Positions 44,845-54,640 of a stretch of DNA of 64,000 bases are shown here, piece after piece. Every line of letters starts with the position of its first letter. Within the stretch, counting starts at the first letter, position 1. The notes under the pieces were generated by a model. It saw nothing but the letters and a program-made list of their open reading frames with translations. It made no database searches and was not told the origin of the DNA. The position numbers and the translations under genes are program-made. Origin of the DNA: Cyanobium sp. ATX 6F1 (GTDB lineage Bacteria; Cyanobacteriota; Cyanobacteriia; PCC-6307; Cyanobiaceae); NCBI RefSeq assembly GCF_024346315.1, contig NZ_JAGQCS010000003.1:186001-250000 (forward strand), written 5' to 3'.

Positions 44845-47279
44845 GCGTCGAACTGCGTTTCCAGGGCTTCGCGGATGCGGCCATGGACCGCCTCGACCTC
44901 CGCATCGGTGAGGGTGCGGCTCGCATCGCGGTAGCGAAGCCGGAAGGCCTGGCTGCAGCGACCGGCGGCCAGTTGCTCACCCTCGTAGCGATCCACCAGC
45001 TCCACATGCTCCAGCAGGGGTTTGCCGGCCTTTCGGATCGCCTGAATCAGACGAGAAGCGATCAACTCGCGCGGCACCACCAGGGCCAGATCGCGCTCCG
45101 CGGCGGGAACGGTGGCGTAGGGGCTGTAACTGGGTGTCCAGCGGTTCCGGCGGGTGGCGGCCGTCAGCAGGGGAGTCAGATCCAGCTGGAAGAGATGGGT
45201 GGCTTCGGGAACGTCCAGGGCTTCGGCCTGGGCGGGATGGAGCTGGCCGAACCAGCCGGCCCCGCGCCCCTCGATCACCAGCTCGGCAGCTCGGCCCGGA
45301 TGGAGCCGGGGGTGATTGGCAAGAGGGCGATCCTCGCTCTCGACCCCCAGGCTGGCCAGGGCCCGCTCCAGGGCACCACGTGCTTCGAAGTAACTGGGGC
45401 TGATGGCCTTGCCGCCGCTTGACCAGAGCTCGGCGCTGCGTCGGCCGGTGATCACGCCTGCCAGCTGCAGCCTCTGGAGCTCCCCCTTGGGGGGGGTGCT
45501 CCCAGCGAGCTGGCTGAACACATGGCCGATTTCGAAAGCCCAGAAACCGGGTGCTCCCGTCTGGAGATTGCGGCGGGCGCCCTGGAGCAATTCATCGACC
45601 AGGTTGTCGCGCAGGTGGCCGTAGTCGGCCAGCAACGGGTTGGCCAGGGGAATGCGCCCGGGGCCCGCCTCCACCAGCGATAGGGAGCAGGTTTCCTGCA
45701 GACCGGCCTGGCAGAGGGCCCGCCGGAGACGACGTTCCACCTCCTGCTCGGGGCGCAGGCCACCGGGGCTGAGCGGATCGGGCAGGTGGGCGGCAAAGCG
45801 GTCGTAGCCGACCAACCGCGCCACCTCCTCGATCAGATCCACCTCGCGAACCAGATCCAGGGCCCGCGACGGAGGCACGTTGACACTCCAGCCTCCGTTG
45901 ATCGGCTCCAGAACGCAGCCGAGGGACTGAAGCGTTTGCTCGATGGCACCATCGGGCAGGTCATCGCTGACGCCGTCATCCACCACCGGGCCCAGCAGCT
46001 GGTGCAGGGCATCACGGCGCAGGCACAGCGGTTCCCGCGGCCGCTCCGGCAACTGGTGCAGCCAGCGGCCCACAGGTTCGGCACCGGCCAGTTCGACCAA
46101 CCACTGCACGGCCCGGTTCGCAGCCAGGAGGGTCACCTCCCTGGGCAGGCCTTTTTCAAAGCGGGCGCAGGCCTCGGATCGCAGGCCTGCGCTTCGGGCG
46201 CTGCGGCGCACCTGCTGGGGCGCGAACACCGCCGCCTCCAGCCAGAGGTTGGTGGTGCCGTCATGCACGGAGCTGGACGCTCCCCCGATCACTCCGGCCA
46301 GGGCGATCGGCTGGTTCGCATAGGTGACCACCAGGGCTTCTTCATCCAGGCTCAGCTGACTGCCATCGAGGGCCTCGAAACCTTCACCCTTCTCCCCCTG
46401 GCGCAAACCGAGAGCCTCCAACCGCAAGGTGTCACCGCCCAAGTCCGCCAGGCGGTCGCTGTCATAGGCGTGGAGGGGCTGGCCCGTTTCGAGCATCACC
46501 AGGTTGGTGATGTCCACCACGTTGTTGATCGGGCGTAAACCTGCCCGCTCCAGGCGTTGTTGCAACCATCGCGGTGATGGCCCGACACGCACTCCCTTCA
46601 GGGCCGAGACGCTGAACAGTCCCCCCAGCTCGATCGCCCGTTGGACCGCAGGGCTCACGGGCAGGGGTTCGCCGGCCAAGGTTGGTGCCGCCGGGGCCAG
46701 GGTCAGGGGGGAAGCGGTGAGGGCGGCCACCTCCCGGGCGATCCCGAGCATCGAGAGGCCATCGGGTCGGTTGGCCGTGATCGCCAGCTCCAGCACCTGA
46801 TCGTCGAGGCCAAGGCTGGGACCCACTGGTGAGCCCAAAGCAGGAACCTCTTCCAGCAGTTCATCGAGTACGGCAATGCCATCGGAGCCATCGACCAGCC
46901 CCAGTTCCCGCAGGGAGCAGATCATGCCGCTGCTGGCCACTCCGCGCAGCTCGGCGGGTTTGATGGTGAGCTCCACCGCCGGCAGATGGGCGCCCACCAG
47001 GGCGACAGGGACGTGGAGGCCCGCCCGCACGTTGGCAGCCCCACAGACGATCTGCAGGGGCTGCTCGGACCCGACGTTGACGCTGCAGACACTGAGTTTG
47101 TCGGCGTTGGGGTGGGGATCCCGCCGTTCGACGAGGCCCACCACCACCCCGGCGGCTTGGGCGGCCAGATCCTCGATCGCTTCGACCTCGAAGCCCGCCA
47201 ACGAGAGCCGCTCGGCCAGCTCGTCCACCGGGGTGTCGCAGGCCACAAGCTCCCTGAGCCACCGGAGCGAGACCCGCAT
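44832..47279 (-). CDS. pheT: Phenylalanyl-tRNA synthetase beta subunit
   Basis: Beta chain of the alpha2-beta2 phenylalanyl-tRNA synthetase. The 815-aa length is normal. N-terminal EMAP-type tRNA-binding domain (LQIVCGAANVRAGLHVPVAL), the B3/B4 editing domain in the middle with FEKGLPREVTLLAANRAVQW, the B5 domain, a catalytic-like core (ALCQAGLQETCSLSLVEAG) and the C-terminal FDX-ACB domain (FRLRYRDASRTLTDAEVEAVH). The alpha subunit gene pheS is not in the window. It is divergent from rpmG by 115 bases. Confidence 0.96.
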   Translation of the reverse strand: MRVSLRWLRELVACDTPVDELAERLSLAGFEVEAIEDLAAQAAGVVVGLVERRDPHPNADKLSVCSVNVGSEQPLQIVCGAANVRAGLHVPVALVGAHLPAVELTIKPAELRGVASSGMICSLRELGLVDGSDGIAVLDELLEEVPALGSPVGPSLGLDDQVLELAITANRPDGLSMLGIAREVAALTASPLTLAPAAPTLAGEPLPVSPAVQRAIELGGLFSVSALKGVRVGPSPRWLQQRLERAGLRPINNVVDITNLVMLETGQPLHAYDSDRLADLGGDTLRLEALGLRQGEKGEGFEALDGSQLSLDEEALVVTYANQPIALAGVIGGASSSVHDGTTNLWLEAAVFAPQQVRRSARSAGLRSEACARFEKGLPREVTLLAANRAVQWLVELAGAEPVGRWLHQLPERPREPLCLRRDALHQLLGPVVDDGVSDDLPDGAIEQTLQSLGCVLEPINGGWSVNVPPSRALDLVREVDLIEEVARLVGYDRFAAHLPDPLSPGGLRPEQEVERRLRRALCQAGLQETCSLSLVEAGPGRIPLANPLLADYGHLRDNLVDELLQGARRNLQTGAPGFWAFEIGHVFSQLAGSTPPKGELQRLQLAGVITGRRSAELWSSGGKAISPSYFEARGALERALASLGVESEDRPLANHPRLHPGRAAELVIEGRGAGWFGQLHPAQAEALDVPEATHLFQLDLTPLLTAATRRNRWTPSYSPYATVPAAERDLALVVPRELIASRLIQAIRKAGKPLLEHVELVDRYEGEQLAAGRCSQAFRLRYRDASRTLTDAEVEAVHGRIREALETQFDAQLR

Positions 47280-47394
47280 CGAACCCTGATCGCAGAAGGG
47301 GTGATCCTAAGGAACGGACCTTGGGCGCTCGGGTGGGTTGGTATGGTGGTCCACTGTCAACATCGCTACGCATCAGCGGCGCAACGTCCTTCCT

Positions 47395-47589
47395 ATGGCC
47401 AAGAACAAGGGCGTCCGGATCGTGATCACTCTCGAGTGCACCGAATGCCGGTCCAACCCCGCCAAACGGTCCCCCGGGGTGTCCCGTTACACCACCGAGA
47501 AGAACCGCAGGAACACCACCGAACGGATCGAACTCAAGAAGTTCTGCCCTCACTGCAACAAGCCCACGATCCACAAAGAGATCAAGTGA
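47395..47589 (+). CDS. rpmG: 50S ribosomal protein L33
   Basis: A 64-aa ribosomal protein with the zinc-binding type: LECTECRS near the start and [17 protein letters not shown] at the end, a Cys-x2-Cys pair in each half. The body [20 protein letters not shown] is diagnostic. It is divergent from pheT and stands 43 bases before rpsR, the usual cyanobacterial order rpmG-rpsR. Confidence 0.97.
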   Translation: MAKNKGVRIVITLECTECRSNPAKRSPGVSRYTTEKNRRNTTERIELKKFCPHCNKPTIHKEIK

Positions 47590-47632
47590 GGCCCAGCTCC
47601 TTGTTCCGTTCCCCGTTCCGCTCTCTTCTCCC

Positions 47633-47854
47633 ATGACCAGCTCCTTCTTCAAGAAGCGCCTTTCGCCGATCAAGCCCGGCGATCCGATCGACTACAAGGA
47701 TGTCGATCTGCTCAAGAAGTTCATCACCGAACGCGGCAAGATCCTCCCCCGCCGGCTCACTGGCCTCACCGCCCAGCAGCAGCGCGACCTCACCAACGCG
47801 GTCAAGCGCGCCCGCATCGTGGCCCTGCTGCCCTTTGTGAACCCCGAGGGTTGA
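47633..47854 (+). CDS. rpsR: 30S ribosomal protein S18
   Basis: A 73-aa small-subunit protein. The core [20 protein letters not shown] followed by [23 protein letters not shown] is the S18 signature. It follows rpmG and precedes rnb by 50 bases, with a hairpin in that gap that might temper read-through. Confidence 0.97.
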   Translation: MTSSFFKKRLSPIKPGDPIDYKDVDLLKKFITERGKILPRRLTGLTAQQQRDLTNAVKRARIVALLPFVNPEG

Positions 47855-47863
47855 GCCCACGCC

Positions 47864-47880
47864 GGCAGGGTGAACCTGCC
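47864..47880 (+). other. Hairpin between rpsR and rnb
   Basis: GGCAGG-GTGAA-CCTGCC, a perfect 6-bp GC-rich stem. No T-run follows, so it would at most be a weak or factor-dependent attenuator, or an mRNA-stability element between a highly expressed ribosomal gene and rnb. Confidence 0.35.
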
Positions 47881-47904
47881 CAGCACCCTTCCCCCTGAAC
47901 CCGC

Positions 47905-49941
47905 GTGCAAACCGGTGATCTGGTGGGGCTGAGCGACCGACACGGTCCCAGGCTCGCCCTGATCAGTTCCCTACACGGCAGCCGCGCCGAGGTGCTGGTG
48001 GGTCCTGAGGGCAAGGTTCAGCAGCTCCCCCTCAGGCAGCTGGATCTGATTCAGGCTTTGCCCCAGGGCCTTGAACCCGTCCGCCGCCTGGGCTCAGCCC
48101 CCTGGGAGATCAGCGAAGCGGCGTTGTTGACGGCCCAACCCCTCGCCCGAGACTGGGGGGCAGCCTGGCTTCTGCTGGCCTCCGATGGCTCCACCCTGCC
48201 CTTCGCCGAATTCGTGGCTCTGGTGGCGGGTCACAGCAGCCCCGTGGCCAGCGCCGCCTGCTGGCTGGAGTTGCAACGCCCGGGCCAGGATCTGTTCCGA
48301 TGGCGTCAGGGGGACGTCCAAGCGCGACCGCTCGCGGACCTTCGCGCCCTGCGCCATGGCCGGCGTCGCCAGCAGCTGCTCGCCCAGCGCCAAGAGCTTT
48401 GGCATCAGAGCCTGCGCCGCCGCAGGCCGATCGATCCGGCGCAGTTGCTGCCGGCCCAACGCCAGGAACTGGAGCAGTTGCTGGCCTGGGGCTCCGGTGA
48501 GCAGGATCAACCCCTGGGCGCTGAGCTGCTCAAAGCTCTCCAGCAGGCCAAGGTGGCCCCGGAACCGGGAGCCCTGCGCCATCTGCTGGTGGACCTGGGC
48601 CAGTGGCAACCCCATAGCCTGCCCTCCCTGCGCCGGAGCGTCTGGTCGGATGGCTTTTCGCCTGAGTTGATCGCCCAGGCCCGGGAGCTGGCCCAACGCA
48701 GCGTCGAGCCCCAGCCCGGTGACAGTCAGCGGCTGGATCTCACGGGCCTGCGCACCTTCACCATCGACGATCCGCTCACCAGAGAGATCGATGACGGTCT
48801 CGCCCTCGAGCGCTTGGCGAATGGCCGCGGGCGCCTGTGGGTGCACATCGCCGATCCGTCGCGGCTTGTGACGGCCGGCAGTCCGCTCGATCTGGAAGCC
48901 CGGCGCCGGGCCACGAGCCTCTACCTGGCGGAGGGCAGTGTGCCGATGTTTCCGCTGGAGCTGGCGGCGGGCCCGTTCAGCCTGCGCCAGGGGGAGCGCT
49001 GCGCCGCCTGGAGCTACGGCATCGACCTCGATGACGACGGCAGCGTCGCGGGCTATGAGCTCCGCCGCAGCTGGGTGCGGCCCACCTACCGGCTGAGCTA
49101 CGAAGACGGGGATGAGCTGATCGATCTCGCGCCCCCGGAGGATCCCGATCTGGCCGAGATTCACACCCTGCTGGAGAACCGTCGCCGCTGGCGCCTGCGC
49201 CAGGGGGCCCTGCTGCTGGACCAGAGCGAAGGGCGCATCTGCCGGGAGGGTGAGGAAGCGGTGCTGGAGGTGGTGGAGCCCTCGCCGGCGCGGCTGTTGG
49301 TGGCTGAGGCGATGATCCTGGCCGGCGCGGTGGTGGCCGACTACGGCTCCCGTGAAGGCCTCGCCCTGCCCTACCGCAGCCAACCGGTCAGCCCGCTTCC
49401 ATCGGCTGCCGAACTGGAGCACCTGGAATCAGCTCCGGTGCGCCATGCGCTGCTGCGTCGGGGGCTCTCCCGTGGCCTCACCGGCACCCAGCCAGCTCCC
49501 CATTTCAGTCTGGGGTTGCCGGCCTACGTCCAGGCCACCTCTCCGATCCGCCGCTATGGCGACCTGATCGTCCAACGCCAACTTCAAGCTCAGCAGGCGG
49601 GGGAGGCGAGCCTCGATCAAGCGACCCTTGGGTCGTTGCTCGATCAACTCGATCCAGTCCTGCGCCAGACGGTCCAGATTGCCCGCGACGACCAGCGCCA
49701 CTGGCAGCAGGTGTGGTTCGAGCGCCATCCCGGCCGCTCCTGGTCTGCCCTTTTTCTGCGCTGGCTGCGCCAGCAGGACTGCCTCGCCCTGGTGCATCTC
49801 GACGAACTTGCCATGGATCTGGCGGCGACGGTGCCGGAGGGTTGCGAGCCCGGTGATTCGCTTGAGGTGCGCGTGGGTGAGGTGGATTCCCTGGCAGATC
49901 GGCTGCGCCTCCAGGCCGTTCGCTCAGGCGGCCAGGGCTGA
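47905..49941 (+). CDS. rnb: Exoribonuclease II/R family protein (RNB)
   Basis: 3'-to-5' exoribonuclease that degrades single-stranded RNA. The protein is 678 aa. The catalytic RNB domain begins near residue 270 and has the acidic motif TIDDPLTREIDDGLALE (metal-binding Asp cluster near 283-295), then VHIADPSRLVTAGSPLD and EGSVPMFPLELA, and the conserved ATSPIRRYGDLIVQRQL. The N-terminus is atypical for RNase R, with no clear cold-shock pair. GTG start. It overlaps the convergent FAD oxidoreductase gene by 18 bases. Confidence 0.92.
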   Translation: MQTGDLVGLSDRHGPRLALISSLHGSRAEVLVGPEGKVQQLPLRQLDLIQALPQGLEPVRRLGSAPWEISEAALLTAQPLARDWGAAWLLLASDGSTLPFAEFVALVAGHSSPVASAACWLELQRPGQDLFRWRQGDVQARPLADLRALRHGRRRQQLLAQRQELWHQSLRRRRPIDPAQLLPAQRQELEQLLAWGSGEQDQPLGAELLKALQQAKVAPEPGALRHLLVDLGQWQPHSLPSLRRSVWSDGFSPELIAQARELAQRSVEPQPGDSQRLDLTGLRTFTIDDPLTREIDDGLALERLANGRGRLWVHIADPSRLVTAGSPLDLEARRRATSLYLAEGSVPMFPLELAAGPFSLRQGERCAAWSYGIDLDDDGSVAGYELRRSWVRPTYRLSYEDGDELIDLAPPEDPDLAEIHTLLENRRRWRLRQGALLLDQSEGRICREGEEAVLEVVEPSPARLLVAEAMILAGAVVADYGSREGLALPYRSQPVSPLPSAAELEHLESAPVRHALLRRGLSRGLTGTQPAPHFSLGLPAYVQATSPIRRYGDLIVQRQLQAQQAGEASLDQATLGSLLDQLDPVLRQTVQIARDDQRHWQQVWFERHPGRSWSALFLRWLRQQDCLALVHLDELAMDLAATVPEGCEPGDSLEVRVGEVDSLADRLRLQAVRSGGQG

Positions 49942-51732
49942 GGCCCGCAACCAGGGGCCCCAGGGGTTGGCGGTGGCGATCAGCGCCACTTGGCTGGGGC
50001 GTTCCAGCTGCTGCAGCCAGTGGTGGAGGTCCGGCTCCAGGGTGATCACGGGCCAGTCGGCCGATGCGGTTTCCAGGCGGTAGCGGCCTTGGCCATCGGG
50101 AATCAGGGTGCCTGCCCACAGCGTTTCGCCGCGCTCGGCCGGTGGCCGCTGCATCGGCGTTCCAGGTCCACCGGGCCAGAGCCCGTTGGAACCCAGACGC
50201 TCGGGGTGCTCCAGCAGCGCCCGCTGCCGCGCGGCCCAGGCGGGGTGGTGCCAGGGGGTGTCCCAGAGGGGCAAGGGGCCCGCGGGGGCCTGGGCATCGC
50301 CAATCAGTTGCTCCTGCAGCTCGCGCACCGGCAGCTCCGCCGGCAGGAGACCCCGCCGCACGCACAGGGCTGCCGCCAGGCCCGCCGCCTGGCCGACATT
50401 GAGCACCAGGGGCTGCAGACGGGTGGCTCCATTGGCCATGTGGCTGGTGCCGATCGCCTTGTCGGCGGCCAGCAGGTTCTCCAGCTCGGCGCTGACCAGG
50501 GCTCCGTAGGGAATCGTGAAGGGGGTGCCGCTCCAGCGCCCGCCCCAGGGGCAGGACTTGGGGGCCAGGGGCCAGTCAGGGCCTGGGTAGTGGTGGTCGT
50601 TGACGTAGTTACCGACGGCGATCGATTGCACCCTGCCCTGTTGATCGATGGGCAGAGGAGCGATCGAGGCGCCTGGCCCCAAGGGCAGCAGGTCCTGTTC
50701 CCTCACCAACGCACGGGCCACGAGCCGGCGGCCTTCCCGCCAGTAGGGCATCAGGGCCAGGCTCTGGTCACCCAACAGATCGTCTCGATCTCCCGGTGGC
50801 TGGTTGTTGGCTGGAAACGCCTGGCCGGGTCGCAACCAGCCCCCGCTGGCTTCCTCGAGGGCGCTCAGGAAACGCAGGCTGTGCGAGCGCATCTCCATGG
50901 CCAGGGCGGCCTCCTGGGCCGGATCACCGCTGAAGGCCCGCCCCAGGTCCCCGTGCCAGTCGTTGCCATGGAGGGGCCAGTTCAGCATCACCAGTCCCCC
51001 GGGCAGGCGCCCGTAGGTCAAGGTGCGCTCGAGGCCGAAGGCTTCGGTGGCTGGCTCGAACGGAGCCGCCAGGGGGCCGGGGTGGTCTGGGGGATCGCCC
51101 GTTCCCAACTGACCCATCACCACCCAGGTGGGCGACTGCACGGGCTGCTGCTGGAAGAAGGGCTCGCTCTCCAGGCGCGCTCGGGCGGGGGCGCTGGGCT
51201 CCTGCCACTGCTCCTGGGGTTCCCAGCCCAGGCGGAAGGGGGCCAGGGCCAGGGGCAGCAGATCGCCGCGGTCGCTGCCATCAACCACCAGCTCCAGGCC
51301 CACGCGCCGGGGACCATCGGGGGTATCCAGCTCCAGAGCCGTGATCCGCGCTCCCTGGCGTTGCACAGCCCTCAGCCCGCAGCCAGGCCACCAGCGCAGC
51401 TGCGGTTCGGCCGCCACCCAGCGCTGGATCACCCTTTCGGCAGTGGCTGGCCTGTAGCCGAAACAACTCACCCAGTTGTGGTCGAGGCCCTCGGGCTCCT
51501 CCTGCTGGAGGGCCCGCAGCAGCGCCCCCCACAGACCCGTCTGCCAGGGACTCAGTTCATTGCCGTCGGGGGCACAGACCCCAGCGGCGCTGACCATGCC
51601 CCCGAGCCAGGATCCGGGGGTGAGCAGCAAGGTGTCGGCGCCGCTGCGGGCCGCCTGCAGGGCCGCCGCCACCCCACCGCTGCCGCCACCCCAGACCACC
51701 ACGGCGGCCCGATCTTGCTCAAACCCCATCAA
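49924..51732 (-). CDS. FAD-dependent oxidoreductase of unknown substrate
   Basis: A 602-aa protein with an N-terminal FAD-binding motif VVVWGGGSGGVAAALQAARS (residues about 10-29), a GSWLGGMVSAAGVC segment, VVDGSDRGDLL (second FAD contact), and a C-terminal block AADKAIGTSHMANGATRLQP with ALCVRRG. This matches the FAD_oxidored/FAD-dependent reductase family, often linked to xanthan lyase-like or glycan-modifying proteins, but the substrate is unknown. The start may be either of two adjacent ATGs. It is divergent from metG by 128 bases. Confidence 0.8.
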   Translation of the reverse strand: MMGFEQDRAAVVVWGGGSGGVAAALQAARSGADTLLLTPGSWLGGMVSAAGVCAPDGNELSPWQTGLWGALLRALQQEEPEGLDHNWVSCFGYRPATAERVIQRWVAAEPQLRWWPGCGLRAVQRQGARITALELDTPDGPRRVGLELVVDGSDRGDLLPLALAPFRLGWEPQEQWQEPSAPARARLESEPFFQQQPVQSPTWVVMGQLGTGDPPDHPGPLAAPFEPATEAFGLERTLTYGRLPGGLVMLNWPLHGNDWHGDLGRAFSGDPAQEAALAMEMRSHSLRFLSALEEASGGWLRPGQAFPANNQPPGDRDDLLGDQSLALMPYWREGRRLVARALVREQDLLPLGPGASIAPLPIDQQGRVQSIAVGNYVNDHHYPGPDWPLAPKSCPWGGRWSGTPFTIPYGALVSAELENLLAADKAIGTSHMANGATRLQPLVLNVGQAAGLAAALCVRRGLLPAELPVRELQEQLIGDAQAPAGPLPLWDTPWHHPAWAARQRALLEHPERLGSNGLWPGGPGTPMQRPPAERGETLWAGTLIPDGQGRYRLETASADWPVITLEPDLHHWLQQLERPSQVALIATANPWGPWLRASALAA

Positions 51733-51860
51733 CCCACCTCCGGCAAGGTGGTCCGGTGGCCGGGTTGATCGCCCATCGCTTCAGGGGTCTGCGTTTGGGG
51801 CATGATGCCTCCTCGGCACGGGACCGCCTTGGCGGCGCAGCGGCCCCCCCTTGAGCGCCG

Positions 51861-53480
51861 ATGACCTTCACCCTCACGACACCGCTCTATTACGTCAACG
51901 ACAAGCCCCACCTCGGCAGCGCCTACACCACCCTGGCCTGTGATGCGGTGGCCCGTCATCGGCGGCTCAAAGGCGAGCAGGTGCTGTTCATCACCGGTTG
52001 TGATGAGCACGGCCAGAAGATCCAGCGCACGGCTGAGGCGGCGGGGCTCAGTACCCAGGCCCATTGCGATGCCGTCAGTTCCCAGTACCGGGAGCTCTGG
52101 GAGCGTTGGCAGATCAGCAACGACCGGCTGATCCGCACCACCGATCCACGTCACCGTCGCCTCGTCGAGCAGTTCTTCGCCCGGGTGGAGGCCAATGGCG
52201 ACATCGTTGAGGGACGCCAGCAGGGTTGGTACTGCGTGGCTTGCGAAGAGTTCAAGGACGACCCCCACGAGGCTCAGGACCCGGAGTGCGCCACCCATCG
52301 GCGGCCCCTGGAGTGGCGTGATGAATTCAATCTGTTCTTTCGCCTCTCGAGGTACCAGGCCCCGGTCGAGGCGCTCGTCGCCCGGGAGGGTTTCATCCAG
52401 CCACCCAGCCGGCGACGGGAGGTGGAGAACTTCGTGGGCCAGGGCCTGCGCGACTTTTCGATTTCCAGGGTCAATCTGCCCTGGGGCATCCCCGTGCCCG
52501 GCCACGAGGGCCACACCTTCTACGTCTGGTTCGATGCCCTGCTGGGGTACCTGACGGCCTTGCTGGAGCCAGGCGATGAGCCGGATCTGGAGATCGCCCT
52601 GGCCCGTGGCTGGCCCGCCAGCCTGCACGTGATCGGCAAGGACATCCTGCGCTTCCACGCCGTCTACTGGCCAGCGATGCTGCTCTCGGCGGGCCTGGAG
52701 CCCCCGAAGCAAGTGTTCGGCCACGGCTTCCTCACCCGTGAGGGCCAGAAGATGGGCAAATCCTTGGGCAACGTGCTCGATCCGGCGGTGCTGCTCGAGC
52801 GCTGCGGCCGCGATGCCGTGCGCTGGTACCTCCTTCGCGACATCGCCTTCGGCGATGACGGTGACTTCCAGCAGCAGCGCTTCGTCGACCTGGTCAACAA
52901 TGATCTGGCCAACACGGTCGGGAATCTGCTCAACCGCACCTCTTCGATGGCACGTCGCTGGTTCGATGGCGCCGTGCCTCCCCCCGGCGCCGCCGCCTTG
53001 AGCGACCATCCCCTCGCCCAGGCCGCTGGGCGGGCCGGTCCTGTGGTGATCGAGGCCATGGATCGTCTTGATTTCCAGGCGGCCGCCGAGGCGGCCCTGC
53101 ACCTGGCGATCAGCGCCAACGGCTTCCTCAACGAACGGGCTCCCTGGAGCCGCATCAAACAAGAGGGTCAGCTCGCGGTGGTGGGGGAGGACCTCTACGC
53201 CGTGCTGGAGTCGGCCCGGCTGGTGGCCCTGTTGATCGCTGCACTGGTGCCGGAGCTTTCGGAGCGGATGCTGGCCCAGCTGGGTCAACCGCCGGCGGCC
53301 AGTGGCACGCCGAGCGTGATCGAGGGCCCAGGAACCGTTGGAGCCCCGCCAGAAATTGCTGGCATTCCGAGCCCTTCCCCCTGGCTGGAGCGCCTGCGTT
53401 GGGGTGGCCTTCAGCCCGCCCTGCCCCTTCCGGAGCCCCAGCCTGTGATGGCTCGGCTCGAGCTGGACGGTCCGCTGTGA
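51861..53480 (+). CDS. metG: Methionyl-tRNA synthetase
   Basis: Charges tRNA-Met. The protein is 539 aa. The first class I motif is YYVNDKPHLGSAYTTLA (HxGS-type form of HIGH). The second motif is KMGKSLGN near residue 297, preceded by HGFLTREGQ. The zinc-binding insert is simplified (CVACEEF and ECATHRR). The anticodon helical domain ends near residue 480. No C-terminal EMAP-type domain is present, the short form. Its stop overlaps the lptC start by four bases (GTGA). Confidence 0.96.
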   Translation: MTFTLTTPLYYVNDKPHLGSAYTTLACDAVARHRRLKGEQVLFITGCDEHGQKIQRTAEAAGLSTQAHCDAVSSQYRELWERWQISNDRLIRTTDPRHRRLVEQFFARVEANGDIVEGRQQGWYCVACEEFKDDPHEAQDPECATHRRPLEWRDEFNLFFRLSRYQAPVEALVAREGFIQPPSRRREVENFVGQGLRDFSISRVNLPWGIPVPGHEGHTFYVWFDALLGYLTALLEPGDEPDLEIALARGWPASLHVIGKDILRFHAVYWPAMLLSAGLEPPKQVFGHGFLTREGQKMGKSLGNVLDPAVLLERCGRDAVRWYLLRDIAFGDDGDFQQQRFVDLVNNDLANTVGNLLNRTSSMARRWFDGAVPPPGAAALSDHPLAQAAGRAGPVVIEAMDRLDFQAAAEAALHLAISANGFLNERAPWSRIKQEGQLAVVGEDLYAVLESARLVALLIAALVPELSERMLAQLGQPPAASGTPSVIEGPGTVGAPPEIAGIPSPSPWLERLRWGGLQPALPLPEPQPVMARLELDGPL

Positions 53481-54640
53481 AACGCCACCATCTGCTCAGC
53501 TTGGCCCTGCTGCTGCCCCTGGCGGGCTGCTGGTCGGCGCCGGTGGTCCAGGAGAAGCCCCTGCCGTTCGTGTTCCGCAGCCTCAACCTGCGGCAGCAGG
53601 ATTCCAAGGGACGACCCGCCTGGGAATTGCGCAGCCCCGAGGCCCGTTACGACATGACCGCTCGCCTGGCCTTCGCGCGGGAGCCGCAAGGGGTGATCTA
53701 TGCCAATGGGCAGGCTCGGTATCGCGTGCAGGCGGCTAAAGGCACCGTTTTCAATGATGGTGAGCAGATCACCCTTGAGCAGGGCGTGCGCATCGAGGTG
53801 ATCAGCAACCGGCCCGTGCTGATCACCGGCGATCGGGTGCGCTGGATTCCACGCCAGAAGCTGATGGAGATCGACCGCCGACCGGTGGCCTTCGACCAGC
53901 AGTCGCGACTCAGTGCCACCAACGCCCGTTTTCGCCTGGACCTTGATCGCATTGAACTGCGGGGCCAGCCTCGTCTGGAGCGCTGGGAAGGAACGTCCAA
54001 GCCCCAGGGCCAGCGTCAGGGTCCACCCCAAACCGTGCTCAAGCTGACCAAGGCCGATTGGAACCCCGGCAGCGGCAACCTCCAGGGCAGCGGCCCGGTG
54101 CGGGGTGAGCGGCAGGGAAGGAAAGGCAGCTCTCAGGTGCTCACCGCCTCCGCTCTGGTGGGCAACACCCGCCAGCAGTGGCTCGATTTCCAGAAGCCCG
54201 TCAGGCTCACCGACAGGGCCCAGAAGGCCGCACTTGAGGCCGGTCCCAGCCGCTGGGAGTTCGGCAGCCAGCGGATTAGCAGCACGGTGCCCTTCACGGC
54301 CGTGATCGGCCAACTCCACATCCGGGGAGCCGCCTTCGAGATTCTCCAGAAGGAGCAGATCGTGCACGTCCCGCAGGCCTGCGACCTGCGTCAGCCGGGG
54401 GAGTGGCTCCAGGCCCAGGTCTGTCGCTGGAACTGGACCACCCAGGCCTTCAACGCGAGCGGGCGCGTCGTGATGCGGCGCACTGCCAACAGGCAGCTGA
54501 CCCGCTCGAGCGAAGTGAACGGCAGCCTGGGCGAAAAAGGTCTGGCGGTGTTCACCACCCCGGGGGGTCGGGTCAGCTCCCGCCTGGAGCTGCCACCGAA
54601 GGCTCCCCAGCAGCGTCCCAGCGCTCCAGTGACGTTCTGA
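53477..54640 (+). CDS. lptC: LPS export ABC-transporter periplasmic protein LptC-like
   Basis: A 387-aa exported protein. A lipoprotein signal LALLLPLAGC gives a lipobox Cys at about residue 18. The LptC/OstA-like beta repeats follow, with DSKGRPAWELRSPEARYD, YRVQAAKGTVFNDGEQITL and RPVLITGDRVRWIPRQ. In Gram-negative bacteria LptC relays lipopolysaccharide from the inner-membrane transporter to LptA. GTG start overlaps metG by four bases. It overlaps the convergent CCB-type gene by 68 bases. Confidence 0.88.
   Translation: MKRHHLLSLALLLPLAGCWSAPVVQEKPLPFVFRSLNLRQQDSKGRPAWELRSPEARYDMTARLAFAREPQGVIYANGQARYRVQAAKGTVFNDGEQITLEQGVRIEVISNRPVLITGDRVRWIPRQKLMEIDRRPVAFDQQSRLSATNARFRLDLDRIELRGQPRLERWEGTSKPQGQRQGPPQTVLKLTKADWNPGSGNLQGSGPVRGERQGRKGSSQVLTASALVGNTRQQWLDFQKPVRLTDRAQKAALEAGPSRWEFGSQRISSTVPFTAVIGQLHIRGAAFEILQKEQIVHVPQACDLRQPGEWLQAQVCRWNWTTQAFNASGRVVMRRTANRQLTRSSEVNGSLGEKGLAVFTTPGGRVSSRLELPPKAPQQRPSAPVTF

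Noticed and set aside
47864-47880. Hairpin after rpsR read as an intrinsic terminator
   Set aside because: No T-run follows, and rnb starts 25 bases later on the same strand; listed only as a weak hairpin.
49990-51768. Very long open frame on the + strand opposite the FAD oxidoreductase
   Set aside because: High-GC shadow. The - strand frame has clear FAD motifs and family features, while the + strand translation is low-complexity Gln/Gly/Ala-rich with no domain.
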